Source: Pedobacter quisquiliarum (GTDB lineage Bacteria > Bacteroidota > Bacteroidia > Sphingobacteriales > Sphingobacteriaceae). From it: DNA of 64,000 bases. Shown piece after piece: positions 16,050 to 25,743 of the stretch. Every line of letters begins with the position of its first letter. The stretch's first letter is position 1. The position numbers and the translations under genes are program-made. Location: assembly GCF_014642175.1 (NCBI RefSeq), contig NZ_BMIL01000013.1, positions 1 through 64,000 on the forward strand, read 5' to 3'. The notes under the pieces were generated by a model that was given only the letters and a program-made list of their open reading frames with translations, did no database searches and was not told the DNA's origin.

Positions 16050-18467
16050 ATGAAATTCCGACTATTACTTTTTTTCACGCTGCTTACTCCATTTACAATT
16101 GTACATGCGCAAACAACACCAAGCTTTCGGACCCCGTCACGCGGCTTTGTGAGTCTGGAGCCCGCCCCACACTGGTCTCATGCCCTGCTTACCGGGAACG
16201 GTACGATGGGCGCATTGGTCATGGGGCAGCCGCATGAAGAAACCCTCATCTTCAGTCAGGCAGATCTTTATATCCCGCTAAACGAACCCAAACCACCAAT
16301 CAATCAGGCGAGTCGCCTGACGGAAATCCGGAAGTTGCTATTGGAGGGTAACGGTGAAGCTGCGGCAAAGATTCCGGTAGACCAACGTAATAAAGAAGGT
16401 TTCAACATCGGCCGCGATCCCTTTATTCCAGCTTTTGACATGCAGTTGTCGCAAACGGCCGCAAAAATAAGCCGGTACCAGCGGAGTGTAAACTTCGAAA
16501 CCGGGGAAGCAATGGTAACCTGGACTGATGATAACGGCACTTTCGAGCGCCGGGTGTTTGTATCCAGGGCCGACAGCATCATTGTGGTTTCCATCAAGGG
16601 TGACGCAAAGATCAACATGGGCATCGACTTTGCGCAAAGATCCATCCAGCCAGATCAGGCAGATTTCGTCAAGGCTGGTATAGCAACGGTAAAGCCAGCT
16701 GCGGAAGCCGGATACCTGACTTACCAGTCTGAATTTAAAAACCACTTCAAAGACGGTTTGCAGGGCTATGAAGGTGTAGGACGACTGATTCTCAAAGGCG
16801 GAAAATCTGAAGTTAAAGGCACCAGGCTTCAGATTACCGATGCAGACGAAGTGTTGATGCTCATTCAAATTAAACCATCTACAAACTGGAAAGCTTCGCA
16901 ACTGGAGTCCATCAAGACCCGGCTAAATGCCATAAACAGTACCTATACAGAACTGCGGGATCGCCATGCGGCGATACACAACAAGCTTTTTAGTCGTTCA
17001 AAGCTAACGCTTCATGCAGATCCGGCAAGCATGCAGCTAAATACCGAAGCATTATTACTTCAAGCGAAGGATAGTGTTCCTGCGGCATTGATCGAGAAAG
17101 TGTACGATGCGGGCAGGTATAACATCATCAGTGCCATGGGCACCAACCCACCAAACCTGCAGGGCATCTGGTCCGGCACCTGGACCGCGCCATGGTCGGC
17201 CGACTTCACGCATGACGGCAATCTGCCTTCCGCCATTGCCAGCGTGCTTAGCAGCAACATGCCCGAGCTGATGGATGCCTACTTCCGCTATATGGAAAGT
17301 AAGCTGCCGACCTTCCGTGAAAATGCGAAAATGCTTTACGGCGCAGCGGGCATCCATATTCCTGCGCATACAAGCAATAACGGCCTGGATACCGACTTCG
17401 GAGATATCTGGTGCCTTACCTATTGGACCGGCGCAGCCGGATGGGCTGCCGATTTCTTCTATGACTATTATCAATACACGCAAAATCGGGAATTCCTGAA
17501 AACGCGTGCCTATCCTTTTATGAAGGAAGCTGCTGCTTTTTATGAGTCTTTCTTAGTTGTAGGTGAAGATGGAAAATACGTATTCAACCCCTCGTACTCG
17601 CCAGAGAACAATCCGGGGAATGCCAAGTCACAAGCGGTGATCAACGCCACTATGGATGTGATGATTGCACGGCAACTGCTCAGCAACTGCATCGCGGCAG
17701 CAAAGACACTTTCCCTCGATGCACCCAAAGTGAAGGTCTGGTCGGAGATGCTCAGCAAAATGCCGAAATATGAAGTTGCCACCGATGGTACCCTGCGGGA
17801 ATGGCTATGGCCGAGATTGGAAGAAAACATGCCGCACCGACATGTTTCACAGCTGTATTCCCTTTACAACAAAGCTGATGCAGACATCATCAGCAATCCG
17901 GCACTACTTGCTGCCGTAAACAAGACCATAGAGGGGAAAATGAACTTCAGGGAAGCAGAAGGCGGTGGTGAAATGTCCTTCGGACTTGTACAACTCGGAC
18001 TTTCAGCAGCGCACATTGGTAATGCGGAGAAAGCAAAAACAGCGGTAGACTTTCTGGCATCCAAGTACTGGTCTACAGGTATGGGTTCCTTTCACAACGT
18101 CGCTGAACTATTCAACACAGACATCAGCGGTGGACTGCCTGCAGTAATTCTGGAGATGTTGGTTTACGCTGAACCAGACATGATTAAACTCCTGCCAGCT
18201 TTACCTGCAGCCTGGAATAAAGGTAAACTGGAAGGCGCGCTACTACGTGGAAATGTACAGCTGAAGAACCTGGAATGGGCCGGTAAACAAATCAAAGTGA
18301 CTTTGAAGTCTGGGGTAAGGCGTACGCTGACGCTGGTGATGCCGGCAGAAGTAGAAAGCTTAAAAATCAATGGTTTTACGGTAAGCCCATATCGCATCAA
18401 GGACCGGAAGTTCCAGCTGAACCTGTTACAAACAAGGGATATGGATTTGGAAATTATGCTTAAGTAG
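16050..18467 (+). CDS. GH95-like glycoside hydrolase (alpha-fucosidase/galactosidase type)
   Basis: From ATG 16050 the protein has 805 residues with a signal peptide (MKFRLLLFFTLLTPF..HAQ). The N-terminal beta-sandwich includes LTGNGTMGALVMG, the GH95 signature. An (alpha/alpha)6 barrel starts with PNLQGIWSGTWTAPW, and a C-terminal beta domain follows. Canonical GH95 has TININTE after the APW motif, with two catalytic Asn. Here that stretch reads FTHDGNLPS, so the first Asn is Asp and the second is kept (alignment by eye). Specificity could thus be shifted from alpha-L-fucose. Location at the head of the GH31/GH2 locus fits removal of terminal fucose or a related sugar from xyloglucan side chains. 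Confidence 0.8.
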   Translation: MKFRLLLFFTLLTPFTIVHAQTTPSFRTPSRGFVSLEPAPHWSHALLTGNGTMGALVMGQPHEETLIFSQADLYIPLNEPKPPINQASRLTEIRKLLLEGNGEAAAKIPVDQRNKEGFNIGRDPFIPAFDMQLSQTAAKISRYQRSVNFETGEAMVTWTDDNGTFERRVFVSRADSIIVVSIKGDAKINMGIDFAQRSIQPDQADFVKAGIATVKPAAEAGYLTYQSEFKNHFKDGLQGYEGVGRLILKGGKSEVKGTRLQITDADEVLMLIQIKPSTNWKASQLESIKTRLNAINSTYTELRDRHAAIHNKLFSRSKLTLHADPASMQLNTEALLLQAKDSVPAALIEKVYDAGRYNIISAMGTNPPNLQGIWSGTWTAPWSADFTHDGNLPSAIASVLSSNMPELMDAYFRYMESKLPTFRENAKMLYGAAGIHIPAHTSNNGLDTDFGDIWCLTYWTGAAGWAADFFYDYYQYTQNREFLKTRAYPFMKEAAAFYESFLVVGEDGKYVFNPSYSPENNPGNAKSQAVINATMDVMIARQLLSNCIAAAKTLSLDAPKVKVWSEMLSKMPKYEVATDGTLREWLWPRLEENMPHRHVSQLYSLYNKADADIISNPALLAAVNKTIEGKMNFREAEGGGEMSFGLVQLGLSAAHIGNAEKAKTAVDFLASKYWSTGMGSFHNVAELFNTDISGGLPAVILEMLVYAEPDMIKLLPALPAAWNKGKLEGALLRGNVQLKNLEWAGKQIKVTLKSGVRRTLTLVMPAEVESLKINGFTVSPYRIKDRKFQLNLLQTRDMDLEIMLK

Positions 18468-18476
18468 CAGCGTTTG

Positions 18477-18535
18477 AGCCCTGAAGCAAGTAAATTCTTT
18501 GCCGAATATGCTTGTTTCAGGGCTTAAGTTTTTTA
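18477..18535 (+). terminator. Terminator after the GH95-like gene
   Basis: AGCCCTGAAGCAAG (18477-18490) pairs with CTTGTTTCAGGGCT (18511-18524) around a 20-base loop, followed by TAAGTTTTTTATTTT. It separates GH95 from the HTCS regulator, which therefore has its own promoter. Confidence 0.75.
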
Positions 18536-18581
18536 TTTTCGTTGATCCAAATATACCTAATGGGTTAGCACCAGAATATAA

Positions 18582-21500
18582 ATGTTGCAGCAAAGACTAC
18601 TTGTTTTCCTGACACTGCTCTTTACCTATGCTGCGGCTTTTGGCCAACAGAACCAGATACAGTTCGCCAGGCTGGACCTCTCCGACGGGCTTTCCCACAA
18701 TCAGGTAAACACCATCCTAAAAGATACCAAAGGCTTCATGTGGTTCGGAACCCTCTCCGGATTAAACCGCTACGATGGCTATCAGTTTAAAACCTTCAGA
18801 AATGATCCCCGTGATACCACATCCATTGTGGATGATTTTGTCACTGGCATTTACGAGCTGCCCGACCATAAACTGTATATAGATACCCGAGGTGGCCCCA
18901 ATATCTACAATAACGTTAATCAGCGTTTTATAAGGGATGTAAAAGGCTATCTGAAATCCCTGAATATTAACGCCGATGCTATTCGCGACATCATCCGTGA
19001 CGATGCGGGTAACTTCTGGTTTAATGGTCTTGAAGATGGTATCTTCAAGTATGATCCGCTCAGGAAAACAACATTACACCTAAACACCTTGGGCCAAGGT
19101 ACGAGTGCACTGGACCGGGCGCCGGTATCTGGCATTCAGAAAGATGTGAACGGCAACATCTGGGTCATCCACCGTAATAAAACCATTGAACTGCTGGACC
19201 GCAATACCGGCAAGGTGCGTAAGCAGTTTAAGAACCATCAGCTGAAACAAGCTTCTCAATATCAGGACTTCCGGCTTTTTGTAGATCGGGACCTTGATCT
19301 CTGGATCTACACCATCAATACTCAACATGGCATCGATTACTATTCCCCTTCAACGGGTGTGAGTCGTTACCTGGATAAGCGTCCCGGTGTATTAAACAAC
19401 AACCTTATTGCAGGTTTGCTACAGGATGACCGTGGATTAATATGGATTGCAACAGATCATGGTGGCGTAAACCTCCTGTCGAAGCAGGACTTTAAAGTCC
19501 GGTATCTGCTAAACAAAGAAGATGATCTGAAAAGTCTTAGCCAGAATAGCATCACTAGTCTTTACAAAGATCCTACAGGTATTATCTGGATCGGTACTTT
19601 TAAACGTGGACTAAGCTATTACCATGAAAAGATCCTGAAGTTTCCGTTATACAGCCATCAGGGAGTAAATCCAGGGGGACTCGTGTATGATGATATCAAT
19701 CGCTTTGTGGAAGACAAACAAGGGAATCTTTGGATCGGTACTAATGGGGGCGGCTTGTTTTACTTCAACCGCAAAACCGGCACCTTCAAGCGTTTTCAGC
19801 ATGATGCAGCCGACCCGGGTAGTCTAAGTAACGACATCATCGTTAGCTTGTATATTGACAAGTCGGAAACGCTCTGGATCGGGACTTATTTCGGCGGACT
19901 TGACCGGTTTGAGAACGGACGTTTTTACAACTATAAACATAATGTAGCGGACCCGGCCAGTCTTGCGGACGACCGCGTCTGGGATATTCTGGAAGATCGG
20001 AAGGGAAGGTTTTGGGTAGCCACGCTAAGTGGTGGATTGGATTTACTGGATCGTAAAACGGGTAAGTTCTCCCATTATAAAGCGGGCATGCAGAACAGCA
20101 TTGGCTCCAACTTTATATCCTGTCTGCTTGAAGATCGTGCTGGCAACATCTGGGTCGGCACCTCGGATGGCATCGATAAACTAACACCGACAGGTAAGTT
20201 TGAACATATCGTTGCCCAGCCAGGTAAGAAAAGCACCTTACTCAACAATACCGTTTATGATCTGATGGAAGACAGTAATGGCTTCATCTGGATCGCTACA
20301 AAAGATGGCTTAAGTCGCCTGAACCCCGCAACGATGGATTTCCTAAACTTCGATGGGCCAAATGCCTTGATGGAAAAAGCAACCTTAAAAGTTATAGAGG
20401 ACAAACATAAAAACCTCTGGGTAAGCACATCAAACGGACTCTTCAAAATCATTGTGCAAAAAGACCAGCAGAACCGCTTTGCATACACCATTCGTAAATT
20501 TGATGAAGATGATGGGCTGCAGGGAAGCGCCTTTAACGCCAATGCGGGATATAAGACACGAAAAGGGGAGTTGCTGTTCGGAGGTGCCAATGGCTTTAAT
20601 CTCTTCAATCCCGACGACATCAAAACGGACAATACCAAACCATTGGTTGTGCTTTCCGAATTGCAAATCTCCAATAAGACCGTCGGCATTGGCGAAGCGC
20701 TGGATGGCCGCGTGCTGCTGAACAAGTCCATCGTTTTCACCGATACCTTGCAGCTAAAATACAGTCAGAACAGCATTACCCTGAGCTTTGCGGCGCTTAA
20801 TTACTTTGGGCCACAAAAAATCAAATACAGGTACAAGCTTGAGGGTTTCGATAAACAATGGCAGGAGCTTCAGGAAGACATCAGGCGCGCCACTTACACC
20901 AATATAGATCCGGGAACATACGTATTCAAAGTCGTGTCTACGGATGCTTCGGGCAATTGGTTGAACAATCCGGCCAGCGTCCATATTGTCATCCGTCCAC
21001 CCCTCTGGCGAACCAACTTCGCCTACATCATGTATGTCATGCTGATCGGCGGGTCCTTGCTTTACCTGCGGCACCGGGGCATAAAACGGGCGAGAGAGGA
21101 ATTCCTGATTGAACAGGAGCGCCAGCAAGGCAAACGCCTGCACGAGCTGGGTCTGTTGAAAATCAAGTTTCTCACCAATGTGAGCCACGAATTTCGGACG
21201 CCATTATCCCTGATCATCACCCCTCTGGAGAAGCTGATCAAACAGGCGAACGACTCTGAGAAACAGCAACTCCAGATGATCCAGCGCAATGGACGGCGAT
21301 TGCTCAACCTCGTAAACCAGTTGTTAGACTTCCGTCGCATGGAGGTGCATGAACTGAAGTTACACCCAAAAACAGGCGACATCATCGCCTTTATCAAGGA
21401 ACTATGCCTTTCTTTCACCGATGTTGCCGACCGTAAACACATCTCGCTGAACTTCAAAGCAGACCGGAGCAGCCTGATCACGCTGTTTGATCACGACAAG

Positions 21501-22712
21501 ATCGAACGTATCCTCTTCAACCTCTTGTCCAATGCTTTCAAATTCACGCCACAAGGCGGAAGTGTAGGCGTGGCGATAAGCACCCGGTATACTTTGCAGA
21601 ACAAAACAGAACTGGTCTTAAAAGTTATTGATACAGGCATTGGCATCGAACCAGATAAGATCGACCGCATCTTCGAACGCTTTTTTCAGAATGAAGTCCC
21701 AGACTCTATCGTTAATCAGGGCAGTGGCATTGGGCTTTCCATCACGAAGGAGTTTGTAAAACTTCATGGCGGTGAAATTAAAGCAGAAAGCATTGTGAAT
21801 GCAGGGAGTACCTTCACCATCACCTTAAGCTTTGCAGAACAGGACGCCTTATACAACAGCGCCCTGCCGCAACATGCCTTATTCATCAGCGGCAAAGCTG
21901 AGGATCGGAAGGAGCAGCATGCGCTGGACCCGAAAAGTAAAAAGCCAGTGCTGATGTTGGTAGAAGATAATGACGACTTCCGTTTCTACCTCAAGGACAA
22001 CCTTAAGGAGTTCTACCAGATCGTTGAGGCCGTAAACGGACGGGAGGGCTGGCAAAAAGTGTTGGCATTGCATCCGGATCTTATCGTCAGCGACGTGAGT
22101 ATGCCTGAAATGGATGGCATTGAACTCTGTAAGAAAATTAAATCAGATAAGCGCAGTGCACATCTTCCGGTTATCCTGTTAACGGCACTGACCACGGATG
22201 ATGAACAACTTACGGGACTGGAGACTGGTGCAAACGACTACATGACCAAGCCCTTTAATTTCGAGATCCTGTTATCCAAGATTCGAAATCTTCTTGCCCA
22301 GCAGGCGCTCAGCAAGAAGACTTACCAAAAGCAGGTCGACTTCAAACCACAGGAATCAGAAGTGGAGTCTGTAAACGATAAGTTCATCAGACAGCTGTAC
22401 CTGCAAATTGAAAAACATCTTGGAGACAGCAATTATAGTGTTGATCAGCTCAGCGCAGATATGAATATGAGCCGCGTAGGTTTGTATAAAAAGATCGTGC
22501 CTTTAACCGGAAAATCACCTGTGGAGCTGATTCGTTCCTGCCGGCTGCAGAAGTCCAAAGCACTGCTCGAAGCACAGCTCAGCATTGCCGAAGTTGCCTA
22601 CCAGGTTGGCTTCAGCAACCCTAAACATTTCAGTAAATACTTCAAGCAGGAATTCGGTATTCTCCCTTCTGCTTACGCACAGTCGCGACAGCCAAAGACG
22701 CCCGTAGGGTAA
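18582..22712 (+). CDS. Hybrid two-component system regulator (HTCS, SusR type)
   Basis: This single protein of 1376 residues combines sensor and regulator. It has a signal peptide (1-21), two seven-bladed propellers of Reg_prop repeats (GxxWFGT/WIGT...GGL; about 30-680), a Y_Y_Y domain (about 715-795), and one membrane helix (about 809-830). HisKA with NVSHEFRTPL (His869), HATPase (DTGIGI, GSGIGLSI), a receiver (LVEDND; LIVSDVSMP, Asp1171) and a C-terminal AraC-type double HTH (about 1285-1370) follow. HTCS proteins bind an oligosaccharide of their target glycan in the periplasm and switch on the adjacent PUL. It lies directly upstream of GH31-SusC-SusD-lipoprotein-GH2, which it should control. 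Confidence 0.95.
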   Translation: MLQQRLLVFLTLLFTYAAAFGQQNQIQFARLDLSDGLSHNQVNTILKDTKGFMWFGTLSGLNRYDGYQFKTFRNDPRDTTSIVDDFVTGIYELPDHKLYIDTRGGPNIYNNVNQRFIRDVKGYLKSLNINADAIRDIIRDDAGNFWFNGLEDGIFKYDPLRKTTLHLNTLGQGTSALDRAPVSGIQKDVNGNIWVIHRNKTIELLDRNTGKVRKQFKNHQLKQASQYQDFRLFVDRDLDLWIYTINTQHGIDYYSPSTGVSRYLDKRPGVLNNNLIAGLLQDDRGLIWIATDHGGVNLLSKQDFKVRYLLNKEDDLKSLSQNSITSLYKDPTGIIWIGTFKRGLSYYHEKILKFPLYSHQGVNPGGLVYDDINRFVEDKQGNLWIGTNGGGLFYFNRKTGTFKRFQHDAADPGSLSNDIIVSLYIDKSETLWIGTYFGGLDRFENGRFYNYKHNVADPASLADDRVWDILEDRKGRFWVATLSGGLDLLDRKTGKFSHYKAGMQNSIGSNFISCLLEDRAGNIWVGTSDGIDKLTPTGKFEHIVAQPGKKSTLLNNTVYDLMEDSNGFIWIATKDGLSRLNPATMDFLNFDGPNALMEKATLKVIEDKHKNLWVSTSNGLFKIIVQKDQQNRFAYTIRKFDEDDGLQGSAFNANAGYKTRKGELLFGGANGFNLFNPDDIKTDNTKPLVVLSELQISNKTVGIGEALDGRVLLNKSIVFTDTLQLKYSQNSITLSFAALNYFGPQKIKYRYKLEGFDKQWQELQEDIRRATYTNIDPGTYVFKVVSTDASGNWLNNPASVHIVIRPPLWRTNFAYIMYVMLIGGSLLYLRHRGIKRAREEFLIEQERQQGKRLHELGLLKIKFLTNVSHEFRTPLSLIITPLEKLIKQANDSEKQQLQMIQRNGRRLLNLVNQLLDFRRMEVHELKLHPKTGDIIAFIKELCLSFTDVADRKHISLNFKADRSSLITLFDHDKIERILFNLLSNAFKFTPQGGSVGVAISTRYTLQNKTELVLKVIDTGIGIEPDKIDRIFERFFQNEVPDSIVNQGSGIGLSITKEFVKLHGGEIKAESIVNAGSTFTITLSFAEQDALYNSALPQHALFISGKAEDRKEQHALDPKSKKPVLMLVEDNDDFRFYLKDNLKEFYQIVEAVNGREGWQKVLALHPDLIVSDVSMPEMDGIELCKKIKSDKRSAHLPVILLTALTTDDEQLTGLETGANDYMTKPFNFEILLSKIRNLLAQQALSKKTYQKQVDFKPQESEVESVNDKFIRQLYLQIEKHLGDSNYSVDQLSADMNMSRVGLYKKIVPLTGKSPVELIRSCRLQKSKALLEAQLSIAEVAYQVGFSNPKHFSKYFKQEFGILPSAYAQSRQPKTPVG

Positions 22713-22736
22713 AATCAGGCCGCTTTGTTAACATTT

Positions 22737-22755
22737 TGATACCATATTGTTATCA
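22737..22755. promoter_or_regulatory. TGATA-N9-TATCA palindrome, candidate HTCS operator
   Basis: This inverted repeat lies 25 bp after the HTCS stop and about 75 bp before the GH31 ATG. It is upstream of a possible degraded -7 box (TACTTTTA, about 22786). AraC-type HTCS outputs activate from such positions. The assignment is by position only. Confidence 0.4.
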
Positions 22756-22830
22756 TTTGTATCCCTTCTTTAAAGCTCCATTAAGATACTTTTAGGTTAA
22801 TAAACCGAATGTAAACCATCATGTATTCTT

Positions 22831-25692
22831 ATGAATAATTTTAAGGCGAAATCCTTATTGTTTATGGGCAGCTTTTTCCTGTACCTCCACGTATCTGCCC
22901 AGGAAGGTAAAGACTATGTTAAAACCGCTAAAGGCATAGAGGTCACCCTTGGCCACTCCCTATCCGGCATCAAAAAGTTAAGACTCGAGCCGGTCACAGA
23001 TCAGATCATCCATGTTCGCGGAATCTCCGCCATTGCGGAAGGCTTTCCGGAAAGTAAATCTTTAATGGCCATCAAAACCAATAGCGACGTAAAGTTCAGC
23101 GCAACATCAGACGCGCAGCGCGTATCCCTAAGCACTGCAGCTGTTAAGGTCGAAGTTTCTAAAGAAACGGGTCTGATCACCTACCGCGATGCCAACAACA
23201 ACATCTTACTCGCGCAAAGCAAAATCGCAGAACCTGCATTAAAGGCTAAAGTATTCAATGGCGAACCCTCGTATCAGATCACGCAAATCTTCGATGCACA
23301 GGAAAATGAAGCTTACTACGGCTTGGGACAACACCAACAGGGTATTGTTAATTATCGCGGGAGAAGGGTAGACCTGGTACAATACAACACAGAAATTGCG
23401 GTGCCATTCGTGATTTCTAATAAGAACTACGGCATCCTATGGGACAACTATTCAATCACCCGCGCTGGTGATATTCGCGATTATGAACCGCTGAGCGCCA
23501 TGCGGCTCTTTTCAAAAGACAATAAAGAAGGCTGGTTAACCGCCAGCTATGCTAATAAAACAGAACCCAATAAGCCCTTATTCACCACGGCAGTTTCTGA
23601 GCTTTCGATCAACTGGCTTACAGATCAGCACAAGTTTCCATCCGACCGCATCAAATTACAAGATGCATTGGTTACCTATGAAGGTTCCGTTTCCAGCGGG
23701 CTGTCTGGCTTGTACCAGCTGCAACTTAAATATGCCGGTTACATCAAAGTATGGTTTGATGGCAAGTTGGTTGCCGACTACTGGCGCCAGGCATGGAACG
23801 CCGGTTCTGCAGTGCTTGACCTAAACCTGCAAAAAGATAAAAAGACAAAAGTAAAGATCGAGTGGATTCCCGATGGTGGCGAATCTTATATCGGACTGGA
23901 AGTGCTGCCACCAGCACCCGAGACGCATAAAAACACTTTCGCACTAAGCTCCGAATCGGGCAGTGCATTAGATTACTATTTCATTCAGGGTAATGATGCG
24001 GATCAGGTGATCTCCGGATACCGTACCGTTACCGGCAAAGCTGTATTGATGCCGAAATGGGCTATGGGCTTCTGGCAGAGTCGCGAGCGTTACAAAACGC
24101 AGGACGAAATCCTCGCTACGGTAAAGGAATTCCGCAGCCGTAAAATTCCTTTGGACAACATCGTGTTGGATTGGTCGTACTGGAAAGAACCAGAATGGGG
24201 AAGTCAGTCCTTTGATCCTGCGAGGTTCAAAGACCCGGATCAGATGATCAAAACCATCCACAACCAGCATGTTAACCTGATGATCTCGGTATGGCCAAAA
24301 TTCAACAAAGGGTTCGACATCTATGATGAGTTCGACAAAAACAACTACTTATATAAGCGCAACATCGAAGATGGTCGTAAAGACTGGATCGGTAAAGGTT
24401 ATTCAAACACCTTTTATGATGCTTTCAACCCGAAAGGTCGTGAGGCATTATGGAGCCTGATGAACAAGCGCCTGTACAGTAAAGGTATTGATGCCTGGTG
24501 GATGGATGCGACTGAGCCAGACATGCACTCGAACCTGCCTGTAGAGATCCGTAAGGAGCTGATGACCCCGACCTATGAGGGTTCTGCAACAACCTACTTC
24601 AATGCTTTTCCTCTTGTAAACGCTAAAGGTGTGTACGAAGGGCAGCGTAAAACGAACCCACAGGATCGCGTATTCATCTTAACACGTTCTGCATACGCCG
24701 GTCTGCAACGTTATGCAGCAGCAGCATGGAGCGGTGATATTGCTTCCCGTTGGGAAGATATGAAAGCACAGATCGGTGCTGGTATAAACTTCTCGCTATC
24801 TGGAATGCCTTACTGGACCATGGATATCGGTGGTTTCTCCGTAGAACGCCGGTATGAAAAGCCCAATGAAGCCAACCTGGAAGAGTGGCGCGCACTTAAC
24901 ACACGCTGGTTCCAGTTTGGTACTTTTGTGCCTCTGTTCCGTGCGCACGGTCAATATCCATTCCGTGAAATCTACAACATCGCACCAGAAAGTCACAAGG
25001 CCTACCAGTCTATGTTGTACTACAACAAACTGCGTTACCGCCTGATGCCTTACGTGTACACACTTGCCGGTATGAGTTATCAGAACGATTACACCATTAT
25101 GCGTGGTCTGATGATGGACTTTCCGCAGGATCTGAAAGCATCAAATCTTAACGATGCCTATATGTTCGGTCCTTCCTTATTGATCAACCCGGTTTATAAC
25201 TATGAAGACACCAAGCGGAGCTTATACCTGCCTGCTGGACAAGGCTGGTATGATCTGTATTCAGGGAAATACCTGAAAGGTGGCCAGCAGATCAATGCCG
25301 ATGCACCTTATGAAAGAATGCCGGTATATGTAAAAGAAGGATCCATCATCCCGACCGGACCGGAGTTGCAATACACTGCTGAAAAGAAAGCCGATCCACT
25401 AACCGTATTCGTTTACGGGGGAAAAGATGCATCATTCACGCTGTACGAAGATGAAGGCACCAATTACAACTACGAAAAAGGCGCTTTCTCTACCATCACC
25501 ATGAATTACAGTGAAGCAAACAAAACTTTGAGTATTGCAGACCGAAAAGGAAGCTTTAAGGGGATGTTGCCAAGCCGGACCATCCGCGTGGTGCTGATCA
25601 CAGCCAACAATGCGAAAGCACTGGACTTCGATCAGAAAACAGAAAATGTGATTAAATATTCAGGTAAGGCGACTTCCCTGAAGCTGAAATAA
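22831..25692 (+). CDS. GH31 alpha-xylosidase-like enzyme with PA14 insert
   Basis: The 953-residue exported enzyme has a signal peptide (about 1-23) and an N-terminal GH31 beta-sandwich. A PA14 domain follows (about 240-370; GLYQLQLKYAGYIKVWFDG and WRQAWNAG blocks), then the (beta/alpha)8 barrel and a C-terminal DUF5110-like region. The catalytic nucleophile is Asp559 in DAWWMDATEPD, and the acid/base is Asp636 in AWSGDIASRW. Length and the PA14 insert are the same as in the characterised B. ovatus xyloglucan alpha-xylosidase, so non-reducing-end alpha-1,6-xylose is the likely substrate. It is the first gene of the GH31-SusC-SusD-lipoprotein-GH2 transcription unit. Confidence 0.92.
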   Translation: MNNFKAKSLLFMGSFFLYLHVSAQEGKDYVKTAKGIEVTLGHSLSGIKKLRLEPVTDQIIHVRGISAIAEGFPESKSLMAIKTNSDVKFSATSDAQRVSLSTAAVKVEVSKETGLITYRDANNNILLAQSKIAEPALKAKVFNGEPSYQITQIFDAQENEAYYGLGQHQQGIVNYRGRRVDLVQYNTEIAVPFVISNKNYGILWDNYSITRAGDIRDYEPLSAMRLFSKDNKEGWLTASYANKTEPNKPLFTTAVSELSINWLTDQHKFPSDRIKLQDALVTYEGSVSSGLSGLYQLQLKYAGYIKVWFDGKLVADYWRQAWNAGSAVLDLNLQKDKKTKVKIEWIPDGGESYIGLEVLPPAPETHKNTFALSSESGSALDYYFIQGNDADQVISGYRTVTGKAVLMPKWAMGFWQSRERYKTQDEILATVKEFRSRKIPLDNIVLDWSYWKEPEWGSQSFDPARFKDPDQMIKTIHNQHVNLMISVWPKFNKGFDIYDEFDKNNYLYKRNIEDGRKDWIGKGYSNTFYDAFNPKGREALWSLMNKRLYSKGIDAWWMDATEPDMHSNLPVEIRKELMTPTYEGSATTYFNAFPLVNAKGVYEGQRKTNPQDRVFILTRSAYAGLQRYAAAAWSGDIASRWEDMKAQIGAGINFSLSGMPYWTMDIGGFSVERRYEKPNEANLEEWRALNTRWFQFGTFVPLFRAHGQYPFREIYNIAPESHKAYQSMLYYNKLRYRLMPYVYTLAGMSYQNDYTIMRGLMMDFPQDLKASNLNDAYMFGPSLLINPVYNYEDTKRSLYLPAGQGWYDLYSGKYLKGGQQINADAPYERMPVYVKEGSIIPTGPELQYTAEKKADPLTVFVYGGKDASFTLYEDEGTNYNYEKGAFSTITMNYSEANKTLSIADRKGSFKGMLPSRTIRVVLITANNAKALDFDQKTENVIKYSGKATSLKLK

Positions 25693-25743
25693 ACAGCACA
25701 AAACCAACCAAATATAAATGAATCAATTATTTACTCAATCGTT

